Shown one piece after another: positions 46,153 through 56,300 of a stretch of DNA of 64,000 nt; within the stretch, counting starts at the first letter, position 1; each line of letters begins with the position of its first letter. The stretch comes from Ophiosphaerella korrae (lineage: Eukaryota; Ascomycota; Dothideomycetes; Pleosporales; Phaeosphaeriaceae). The DNA is taken from positions 124,001-188,000 of the forward strand of contig JALNQF010000077.1 in the NCBI GenBank assembly GCA_028456385.1, read 5' to 3'. The translations under genes and the position numbers were made by a program. The notes under the pieces are model-generated. The model ran no database searches. It saw nothing but the letters and a program-made list of their open reading frames with translations, and had not been told where the DNA came from.

Positions 46153-48418
46153 TATTAAAGTATTATACTGTCTTTTTTTTACTACAGTGCCTAAAACTGT
46201 TGCTATCTAATAACTAAGGGTTGCTTTTAATTTAACTAATTAATCTCTTATACTAAGTACTAGCTTTACTGTAAGGGTTTGCATAATATAGAGACTTGTT
46301 TCCTAAAATACTAACTTACGCTACTATCTAGACTTATAATCTCCTAGAGATCTATCTTTTTATAATTAGATCTAGATAAAACAAAATTACTATTAGCTAT
46401 TCTTAGCTTTAAGTTAAAGGGAGTAAGGAAGGGAATTACTATTTATATTTACTATCTTTAGTCTAATTATATATTTGTAGTTATATATAGTATAATTGTG
46501 CTGCTTTTAGAATGTAAAGCGTTATTAGGTGCTTACTATTACTCCTTAACTTTCTTTAACTTAACGTTCTTAAGTAGGGCCTTTAGAGATTAGCATAATA
46601 TAGTGTCCTTTATAGCCTAGCTACGAGATTAAGAGGAAATTATATCTGCGTTAATTTGTTCTTTTATTTACGTCTAGATTAAGGCTATTAAAATTAAGGA
46701 TCGCTTTCTCTAGGATGCTAAGCATAATATTAACTTCCTAAAAGAGGTATTTAGTAGCTTTACGCTTCTCTACAAGATACTAAATCTCTTATATTTTTTA
46801 AGAGTAATCCTATAACAATTTTTCTAAAACCTATATTATGCTAGCTATTAGTATCCTGTACGTTGCTTTGACTGCAACTATTAAGCTGCTATACCTAGTA
46901 ATCTTAAAGTAAGGTTCTTCTAGGGCTTTTAGTCTATTAGCAAGCTTAGAAGAAGATAGTAGTAATATATTTTGCTTCTTTCGAAATATAGCAAAATATC
47001 GATATATAATATAAATATTGTATTTTAGTGTAGAACGAGATTGTTTCGAAGACTTACAGAATGTTAGTGTAGAAAGTAATAGTACTAGTATAATATTAGC
47101 AAGCCTTTTTAGATAATCTTGCTTACTATATACTAAACCTATTACTTACTTCTAGGCGTAGACCTATTTTTAGACCTATTATCTATTACACCTAAACTAT
47201 TTAGTTAGTAGTAGAACTAGTCGTACAAATACTAGTCTAAATAGGTGTTACTTATAGTACTTTATGTATGTTTTAATAATACTAATAAAATTACCCTTAC
47301 TTTACCTTCTTATTAGAATACCCTTAAAGTTACTAGAAGCTATCTCCTAGATCTTGTAGGAGTAGTATCTCGCTTAGCCGTATTACTTAACCTTGAAATC
47401 TACATTAGGGAACAAGCTCTAGCTACTTAACGTCTTATTATCCTAGCAACATTTTATCTAAATATCGACTTTGTAATCTTAATTCTTAGCACCTTTAAAG
47501 GGCAATGTAGACGGCAAAACCCCTATCTTTAGGGTTCCTATAGCTTAATTGTAGTCGCACGAGATCGAATATTAATAGACGTATCTATTATTTCTACGTA
47601 CAAGTAACGCGTTATAAAAGCTGCTACAGGGCTTTTAGAGTGTAGAACGGCCTGTAAAGTTGTATAGATACCTAATCCTTAGGAGCCTATCGTTCTAGAA
47701 ACTAAGTCTATAATATTTTAAGTTGTATAAAAAGCGACTAAGAATAGTAGAAGCATAATAGTATCCTATAAGGTATTTTTTATTAAGGATAATATTATAG
47801 AAGCTACTTATACAGAAACTCCTTTATAAGATAAAATTATTAGATTTACAGTGCGCTAAAGTTAAGCTATATTCTAATAAATAGGATAGAAATATAATAG
47901 CACATAATAGCATTTAAAGCTATATACTAAAAGGAAATTATAGTAGTAAAGAAGTCTAATTAGAGACTAAAGAAATTACAAAGATGTCTTAAGCCCTTAA
48001 CTAATATTAACTTAATACCTTGCGGAGGCGTCTTACACGAAGTATAAGGCGTGTAGTATCTATACTATCGCAGTATTATAGTTCTCTTGTATAACTAGCT
48101 AATCTATAATTAAGCTATTAATTAATAAGTTGTTCAAATTAATTGAAGTAATATAGGCGCCTATACACAAGCAATAAGTTTTACTTAAAAGTTATTATTA
48201 ATCTATAGTAGGGCTATAACAAAGTAGTTATTCCTTATACTTTCGATTATAGAGCGTGCTACAAAAATGCAAATTTAAGAGGGTAAAGATATATCCTTAC
48301 GTAAGTAGTTAGTACCTACCTATACTTGCACTAATATATAACGTATATAAACAACGTAGATTACTTAAAGTAACTATAATCTATCTAACTCTATAGAAGG
48401 TAAGGTGTAGTAGACTAC
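46153..48418. other. RIP-degraded DNA, nothing recognised
   Basis: No readable family and no long repeat. Confidence 0.4.
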
Positions 48419-48553
48419 TTAGCTTAGAATAGGACTACTTGGGATAATGTTACATAGGATAGGATTAGTTAGGGTAATACTACTTAGGATAGCACTAATT
48501 AAGGTAACGCCAATTAAGATAGTACTACCTAGGATAACGCTACTTAAGATAAG
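48419..48553 (+). repeat. 15-bp coding-type repeats (XTWDN pentapeptides), nine copies
   Basis: Eight 15-bp units from 48434 to 48553, plus a weak one at 48419, have the pattern (A/G)NTACTTAGGATAAY. In one frame they read XT.D(N/S/R) or XN.(G/D)(N/S), where the dot is TGG in the first unit (48440) and TAG or TAA in the others. Codon-level divergence between units is higher than at 41324, so this array is older, yet it encodes the same TWD core. Confidence 0.75.
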
Positions 48554-48941
48554 CTTTAAAGGCTACTACAGAATAAGCTCCTAGTAACGCTAGGTTTTAG
48601 GGTAGAATAAATAGCAAAATCGTATAAAATTTTATTTAAATATAGAGGCGGAGTAATCTTATGTTTAGGTAACGCTTAAGGCCTATAGTCGAGGCGTAGT
48701 AGTATAGGAATAAAGCTAACTTAGCTTTTTTTTTTGCTAACTATAGTAAAAAAGTTAAACTATAGGAAGAGGGGGAGGATACGAAGAGAAGAAGATAAAA
48801 GGGTCTAGATCTACCTACAAACTCTTACCGCATATCTATATATTAGTTTCCTACTTAATAATTAAATAAATATACAGTCTTACTTCCCTTAATTACTACT
48901 ACGTTAGTCTACTCTTACGTCTCTTCTTTAAAATTAGAGTA

Positions 48942-49436
48942 ATGTCTACCTTAGTATCTAACTTTAAGTTCACTAGCTATACACCCCTAACCTAGCTTAA
49001 AATTAAAGGAGTATTAGTCTTCCTTGCTAGTAGTATTAAGATAGGACGTGCTATAGAGTAGTAATGCGACTTTATAGCTACTCTATCGCACCTCCTAGTT
49101 ATAGTTTTTAACCTGCGCTATAGTAACTAGGATAAGAACTAGACGTAGGATATCTCGAACCTAAAGTTTAAAGAGTAAATTAACTAGGAAATAGACTATC
49201 TAGAGAAAGCGGACGTTATTATACTATATCTATAGCTAGGCACTATATCCCTAATTAGCCTACTTAAGTTAGGTTTATATACTAGCGATAAGAAGTTAGT
49301 TGTATGCTGCCTAGAGGGATTTTAGAAGAGGGGCAACGTTTAGGTAGTTTGTTATAGGTATAGGATTTAGCTTGTAGAGACGTTAGAGGAGCTAAAGGAG
49401 ATAGTTAAAAAGAGGCTAGAGAAGGCTGTTAAGTAG
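48942..49436 (+). pseudogene. Nucleoside 2-deoxyribosyltransferase-like protein, RIP-inactivated
   Basis: 165 codons in one frame from ATG 48942 to TAG 49434, with about a dozen TAG/TAA and no indel. Motifs of the nucleoside 2-deoxyribosyltransferase fold appear in order: GVLVFLAS.SI..GRAIE near the start (family: FLAGS.. GRAI.WQ), V.FN.R, DISN.KFKE.I..EIDYLEKADVIILYL, GTISLISLLKLGLYTSDKKLVVYC (family: P.SLLELG), LEGF.KRGNV.VVC (family: P.GFWR.GNV.VVC), and LVETLEELKEIVKKRLE. Family members transfer or cleave deoxyribose-base bonds, and relatives act on NAD-like nucleotides. The catalytic Glu of the SLLELG segment reads Lys here, as expected of GAG to AAG on the RIP-mutated opposite strand. 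Length fits the family. Confidence 0.82.
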
Positions 49437-49775
49437 CGTAAAGTATTTGCAATTAATGTCCTAATATCTTTTTATATCCTAGAAAATAGGTAATCTTCTA
49501 ATATTAATTAGCTTTTAAGCTAAAACTTACTAATTCTTAATAAGAAGATAGATTACTTAACTGTTAGTACTAGATAGAAATAAAATCCTATCCTAAAAGC
49601 TTAGTCTACCTCTTAAATTATTAGGTTTTGTTATTAAAAAAAACTTTTGCCTAATTAGACTCTTTTGTAGAATATAGGAGGGGTTCGCTTCTAGAAAGGT
49701 ATACACTTAAAGGTATTAAAGAATAGGTTGCTTTAAGAAACTAGAAATACTATTCTATAGTAATACCTATCTCTA
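49437..49775. other. RIP-degraded gap between the deoxyribosyltransferase and hAT remnants
   Basis: No motif recognised. It may be earlier parts of the hAT transposase. Confidence 0.35.
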
Positions 49776-50315
49776 CGTAATAAAAAACTACCCCGTTAAG
49801 CCCTAGCTACTGCTAGCTAGGCTATAACATTTAAGTTGTAATTACTAGAGTCTTAGCTAGAGGCAGATATTGTTACGCCTACTAAGGGTAGCTAGGCTAG
49901 TACAGCGGCTATAACTAAAGCTAGTAATAGTAGTAGCGCTAGTAATAATACGGATAGCGATAACTTTAACAGTATTAACTAGCAGCGCTAGAAGACCTAG
50001 GAACCTAGGTAGAGTAGAGAGTAGTACCTAGGCGATAGCTACCTAGTCGTATATTAGATATAGATGCGCTTAAAATACCTGTATTTAAGCTAGTTCGCAA
50101 TCGATATATTAACTATCCTAGTATTAAGTTGCGACTGCGAGCGGCTCTTTAGTAAGTTTAGCGATCTACTTAAGGTTAAACAACGCGCTATTAGTAGCGA
50201 GCTACTTACTACTCTTTAGCTAGTAAGAGCGTAGATAAGAGCTAGCTTTAAAGCTTAGCCTAATAGTAGCGCTAAGGGCGGCGATAAGGATCTTGTACAC
50301 GACTATAATATATAA
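49776..50315 (+). pseudogene. hAT-family transposase, C-terminal dimerisation domain
   Basis: A single frame from 49776 to TAA 50313. After a Ser/Asn-rich linker (49900-49970) come the hallmarks of the fungal hAT C-terminus: a W-rich block (.QR.KT.EPR.SRE), YLVVY.I.MRLKYLYLS.FAIDILTI (family: YP.LS..A.DIL.IP), SCDCERLFSKFSDLL (family: S..CER.FS....L), KQRAISSELL, then .LVRA.IRASFK. All interruptions are TAG/TAA at Trp or Gln positions. This domain mediates transposase dimerisation and contains the last catalytic Glu region. Upstream catalytic parts were not found, so the copy is truncated or unreadable. Confidence 0.78.
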
Positions 50316-50426
50316 GAGTAGATTACTTAACTATAGCAAGTATATACAATTTTAATCTCTTGGTATTAGTCTAATTAATCTACCTAAAAACACTAACAAT
50401 TAATCTACAATTAATCTGCCGCGATG

Positions 50427-51270
50427 CTATAAAGGCCTATTATTATTAGTATAGTTACGTATATCTCTATCCTCCTCCTAATACTATATCTACATCCCTA
50501 ACCTTTTTAGAGGCCCTAGATAGGTAGAGTTAACTAAATAAAAATTACGGAGCTTATATAAGCTATTCTTAAAGTTAGAAGTATTATACTACTCTAGATC
50601 GTGCTTATATCTAAGCTATTTAATATAGTATTATAGCTTTTTGTTACTAGTATAGGCGTTAAGTATCTCTTCTACTTTATATTCTTTATCTTCTTCTATA
50701 ATATTGTAATTGCGCTTCTAATTATACTTGCGCGAATAATAAGGGTGTATAGTTAATATTAGCTACTTATTGTCTTTAATATAGCGAGCGTAGTCTTTGT
50801 TGCTATTATTACTACTATTATTACTATAGCTTTTTTTAGTATTGTATAGACTATATGCTAGTGCTAAGAGAGGATTTAGGGCTAAAGAACAGCTAGAGAG
50901 CAACTTACTACTAGAGGGGGATAGCTTTTATTGCTTCGCTAAGGGCGCAGTGTTTTACTTAGTTAATAGGAAGCGTTTACGCTTATAGGTTAGCCGTGTA
51001 ATCTAATTACTATAGTTATTAATATTATCGGCGTCTGTATTGCTACTACTACTACTACTACTACTACTACTTGTATTTTTAATCGCTAAAAGTCTACCTT
51101 GCGTTAGCTATTTAATATTTATCTTTAAAGAGCTGCTTAGCAATATTAAGGAAACGTTAAAACTTCTAGGCCTACTTATTTTAGTCTTTGCTTTATTAAC
51201 TACACCTAAGTTGCTAATATCCTCTATATCTATAAGACGCTCCTAACTACAATACTCTAGAGTTAACTTA
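50427..51270 (-). pseudogene. Chromodomain protein remnant
   Basis: A minus-strand frame of about 280 codons ending at TAG (50429-50427). The C-terminal 60 residues match a chromodomain: EYKVEEILNAYTSNKKLQYYIK.LRYKHDLE.YNTSNFKNS, where family members have the pattern Y.VE.IL..R...G...Y.VKW.GY....TWEP..N. It is followed by LYKLRNFYLVNSTYLGP.KRL. Upstream are a serine run from the (CTA)n tract, basic KRKR, and GVVNKAKTKISRPRS. Chromodomains bind methylated histone tails and occur in chromovirus integrases and in stand-alone genes; no integrase was seen upstream. Tail to tail with the hAT remnant, about 110 bp apart. Confidence 0.68.
51042..51070. repeat. (CTA)n microsatellite
   Basis: About nine to ten CTA triplets. 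It produces a poly-Leu frame on the plus strand (51040-51246) that is an artefact, and a Ser run in the chromodomain frame on the minus strand. Confidence 0.9.
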
Positions 51271-53299
51271 CTCGAAACTTTAAGCCAATCGCCTATCTAC
51301 GTACCTATATTGTCTTCGTGTAAGTCGCCCTTATTAGTATCTAAGCTAGGCTAACTATCTTTAATAACGACTATATTTTCTACGTACTATTAGAAATAGT
51401 GTACAAGTAGCTACTATTATAATTACGCCTAGGTGCTTACCTTAACTAATATTTTTACAAGGAGCTAGCTAATTTAAGCTATTATCTCTAGCGCATTCTC
51501 AAAAGGTTTACTTAAACTCTACGCCTTCCTATTTATTCTAGGGCGACAAGTTATTGTAACTATTAGTATTACTATTTCCTCTACCTCTACTACTACTAGT
51601 CTCGCTAGTATCTTCTCTAGCTACGTTTATGTTAGTTAGTATCTAACGCTAGTATAGATAAAATTTAGCTTTATTAGCTGTAGAGATGCCTACCTAAGTA
51701 TATTAAATTAATAACTTCGACTCTATCTAATATAGGCACAAGATCCTCCTTATTTCCTAGATTAGTATTTGACATTAGCCTGTTTTTGCTTAACTAGGCC
51801 TTTAAGAGATTACGTTAAGAGGTATACTTAGGCTTTAGAGGCCTACTATAATATATAATTTAAAGGGACTTTTGTGTATAAGCTATAGGAAGAGTATTAA
51901 AAGATAATTCTATTACTACTATTATACCTTAAAGGATTACTAGTAGTATAGGGAAAGAAGAGATGTAGAGACTTTAAGTAGGCAAAAGCTTCTACGCTCT
52001 AGCTTATATAGCTACTAAATACTAATAACAGTATAGCCTTTGTATAATACCCCTTTGTATAATGCCCCTTTGTTTGTTAGATAGAAACCTAAGTAGATCC
52101 TACTAATACTCGCCCTAGGACTAAGGAATAGTAACGCTAGCTCTCTAGAGGAAGGCTATACTATAGGGAGCGCCTCCTCCTTTTTACTAGAGCCCTACTA
52201 ATAATCTTACAAGCTTGTAGATAACTATTCTGCCTAAACTGCTACCTATACGCTAATTAGGGAGCTTATAGTAAAGGCTCTCTACTTTTTAGTAACTCTA
52301 AGACCTAGATTTAGGCTTATATCTTTATCTAGGCCTTAAACTTTAGGCTCTTAGTAGCGTAGGCTAAATCGTGTAAGTAGATTAACGCCTAAACGGGCTC
52401 CTACTAAGTTAAGAGGCTACTATAGCCCTTCCCTCTACTTTATCTATAACGCTAGAACGCAACCTGCTGTTGTGCAAATAGTTATACAGACCTAGGCTCT
52501 ACTAACTAGTATCTAGTATAGACTAGGTAAGTAAATGCTAGTACTATCTATATAGCTAATTAGTAGGTTGTAGCCTAGCTAACCTACTTTATATAGCTCT
52601 ATAGTAAACCTAGGCTCTAAGCTAGAGCTATTATAGGGCGATTGCCTCCCTAAGGCTTATAGTCCTATAAGATTACTAAAGGTCTAGCTAAAATTATATA
52701 GGCCTAACCCTTCCCTCTAAGACGCTATTAAGGCGTGTAAGGCACTTCTATTGCTATTCTGTATAATTAATAACGTAGCAAATTAATAATCTCTAAGAAG
52801 GGCTTCTAAAAAGAGAAAATTAACAAAATAGGAACTATTTATTTGTAGGCGAAGTTAAGGTAGAGGCTAGGAGATACTATAAACACTACTTAATTATAGT
52901 AAAGGTAAGGGAGCTAGAGTAGCTAAAATCTAGAAAGTAGTAGATTTTCTTATAAAGCATTAGAAAGATAGGTTAGAACTACCTTAGACACGACGTAGAA
53001 GCGCTATTATCGTTAGTTAATCTAGGGGCGAGGGTAAAGAATTAGAGCTATCTAGGTAGTGTAGCAGTTGCATAATTTACTAAGGAGTAAGAAAATACTT
53101 TATAGGTAATTCTAAGCGACTAATTAGGAAGAAAGGAGACGTTAGGAGAAAAGAGATGATAGAGGGAAGAGAGTAGGCTAGCGAGGGCGGCGTAGTTTTA
53201 TATAATAGGGTTAGCGCATAGGCTAAATAAAAGCAGCGAGTTACTAAGTAAGCGTCTATTTCCTACTTTAGAAGCGTCTATTTCCCGATACAGTTCTAC
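51271..53299. other. RIP-degraded DNA, nothing recognised
   Basis: No family recognised. A plus frame at about 52260-52560 has few stops and keeps CAA/CAG codons, but shows no motif. A 13-bp motif AGCGTCTATTTCC occurs twice near the right border (about 53252 and 53274). Confidence 0.4.
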
Positions 53300-56200
53300 T
53301 CTTACTAAAATACCTAAATAGATTAATTTATTAATAATACTTAGCGTACTAATAGTAAAACTATTAAAGATACTAACTTACTACTAAACCTAGATAAATA
53401 CTTAGAAGAATTTATAAGTTACTATATTATATTATTAATAGAGTTCTTCTATAGATATAATTAAGAAGAGCTCTATTAAGACTTTAGCCTACTTATAGTA
53501 TTTTATATACTAACTTATATACTAGTATATTAATATATATTACTTATAAGTACTATAAACTCTATTACTAAGTTTATATAAGTAGTAACTAAAATCTTAT
53601 AAAAATTAATTCTAACTAGCTATATATTGTATATAGATAATATTATAGAAAAAAGCCTAAAAATAGACTATAACTTAGACTTACTAGAACCTAAGATCTT
53701 AAAGTTTATTAGTAAATATATTATTAATATAGATAAAGTTTTATAAAACCTTAAGATAGCTAGTAATATAGTAGAGTTATAGTAGAGTTAGCTAAGTTAA
53801 GCTTTAAAAGAGCTTTAGTTAGGAAGTTTAGAGGTATTTAAGCTTAATAAAAGAAGAACTTAACTTATACTAAACTAATAACAATATAGATATATAATAT
53901 ATAGTAAAGTTAATAGAAGTAAGAACTTATATATATATATCTTCTTCTACTAGCTAGAGCCTTTAGTACGTAGTTAGTGTATTTACGCTAGCCTTTATTT
54001 ATTTACTATAGTAATTCTACTTTAAGTCTAAAATTAGATTAGTACTATAACTCTATAGAGATTATAGAGTATTAAGTAGATAAAAAGAGCTAGTACTTAG
54101 CTAATAAGAAAGTCTAAAAGATATTTAAATAGCTAGCCTATAGATTTTTAAAGAACTCTAAATATTTATTAGCTTTTACGTATACTATAGAATCTAAATT
54201 AAAAGTTTTACTAAGATAGTAGTACTACTATTTAAGATACTAAAGAATAATAAGAAATTTAAATAAAGTTAAAAAGCTTTACTTACTATAGATAAATTAA
54301 AAGCTTAACTAACAAGTATACTAGTATTAGTCTCTATAGAATATAGTAAGTCTATTAGACTAATTATTATATTAGTTTATAGAAGTAAAAAGAGATAAAG
54401 CGTAGTACTCTAGTAAAAAAACCTAAAAGGCTATTAGAATATAGTACCCTATAAATTAGGAGTATAGTTACTTTTAGAGTATAACTTAGATTCTAGGAAA
54501 TATAAGTATAAAGCTAAACTATAAGTACTTAAAAAATTTAACTTATAGATCTAAAGAGTTTATTTTATAGTAGAAATAGATACTTATATACTTATAGATT
54601 AACTAAATTAAAGTACTAGTAACTTCTTAAAAGCTCTAATTATAAAATAGCTTACCTTTTTAAATATATAAGGATTTAATATAAAGTATATAGCGAAAAA
54701 AAAGAATATAGTAGTAAATACTCTTATAAAGTAACTAGAGTTACTAAGATAGTAGCTACTAAAAAATCTAAAAGAAAACGTAAAAGAATTTATAAACTAC
54801 TATTTAGAGTTTATAACTTTTATCTTACTATAGATTAGCTTTTAGGACCTAGAAGTTATATACTTAAAGATAGAAATAGACTTAAGTATACTAGATACTC
54901 TAGAAACGCCTTTTTTATATAATATTACAAAATAGCTAGTAATACTATAAACTTTAGCAAGAATAAGTAAAATAAATACTTAAAAGCTTTATAAAAATAT
55001 ATAAAAATATAAGGTTAAATAAAGACTCTTATAAGCTAAAGGTTTTAAATAGTACTTACTAAAAAAGGTAGTAGATAAGAAAAAAAAGTTACTAGAGATC
55101 CTAAAAGTATTATACAATAGAAGTAGATACTATAGCTAAGAAAAAATATAGTAAAAGATCTAGACGTAATATTACTAGCTATATATATTTAAGGACGTAG
55201 AGACTTACGTAAAATCTTACTAAAAATATTAATTTTATTTACTTTAGATAGTAGAAGAAAAGCTAAACCTAAATTAGAGACCTAAAGTTCTATAAGAATA
55301 GATTACACTAGATATAGTTTATATACCTAATAAAAAAAAAGTAAAAGATATTTAATTATATATTAGGACCTTATAAGCTTATATATAGAGGCTAAAGCTC
55401 TTAGACCTAATATATTAGAAGCTATTATAAAGTTCTTAAAACATAATATATTTTTAAGATAAAGAGTACTATTTAAAATAATAGTAGATAGAAGACTAGT
55501 AAATAAAAGACTAGTTACTAATATTACTTACTTATATAGTACCTAAAAAGTTATTAGAAGTAACTATTACCTTTAAAGCTAAAGGATAATTAAAAGAAGC
55601 TATAAAGAGTTAGTAGCTACTCTCTAAAAGATTAAAAGTAATTAAGTTAATAATCTACTTTACGCGCTATAAGTAGATAAAGTTATAGTAAGTATAGTAT
55701 AAGAGAGATACTAATATACCTTATATATAGCTAGGAATAAGTCTTACTTAGTAAACTTTACGTCTTTATATAGTAAACTTTTTTATAGTTAGAAGTTTAT
55801 AATACTCTTATACTCTTAGTATTATTAGCTTAGTAGTTTAATAAGTATAATAATAGATTCTAAGAAGCTATAGATTATATAATTAGGCTAAGAGAAGAAA
55901 GTAAAGAATAGTTTAATACTAAAAAGATATTATATATAAAAGATATACTTAAGAGAATATTAGTACTTATTAATACGTTATTTAGTAACTAGAATAAATC
56001 TAGATAATAGAAACTCTAACTTTAGTAGAAGAGCTCTTATTAAGTTATCTAGTTATATTCCTCTAGATAGTACTAGCTTACTAACCTAGATAGTATAAAG
56101 TTTAGAAACTATACTCTAAGAGTAAGAGTAGTAGAATTCTACTAGTAAAGCTAGTAAGAACTAATAGATATTTTAAAAAATTTAGAGCTAGAAGCTAAAG

Positions 56201-56300
56201 ATTTTATAATTAGATAAAAAGAAAAGTAAGCTTTACTTAACACTAAAGTATAACCTAAAAGAGTATTAAATAAACTAGTACTAATAGAGCTAGTATTTAA
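53300..56300 (+). mobile_element. Ty3/gypsy retrotransposon pol remnant, heavily RIP-mutated
   Basis: Domains are readable in the right order. Reverse transcriptase: TINSITKFI.VVTKIL (53555-53600), YIDN at 53630-53641 (from YIDD), KFISKYIINIDKVL, and the thumb IFISFYVYYRIWIK near 54170 with SILVLVSI after it. RNase H: FIVEIDTYILID near 54570 and ending KYIAKKKNIVVNTL (family: H.PG..N..AD.LSR). Integrase: zinc-binding HHCC region at 55110-55255 (LYNRSRYYS.EKI....Y.K..FYL), catalytic core with YLII. DLIS near 55350, IIVDRRLVNK near 55480 and the final Glu region RIIKRSYKELV near 55590. A frameshift lies between the HHCC and core segments, probably in the A-run near 55333. The 5' end (gag, protease, start of RT) is missing at the 53.3-kb border and no LTR pair was identified. 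Confidence 0.85.

Noticed and set aside
51040..51246. 68-residue poly-Leu membrane protein
   Set aside because: It is the plus-strand shadow of a CTA microsatellite; the minus strand carries the chromodomain frame.
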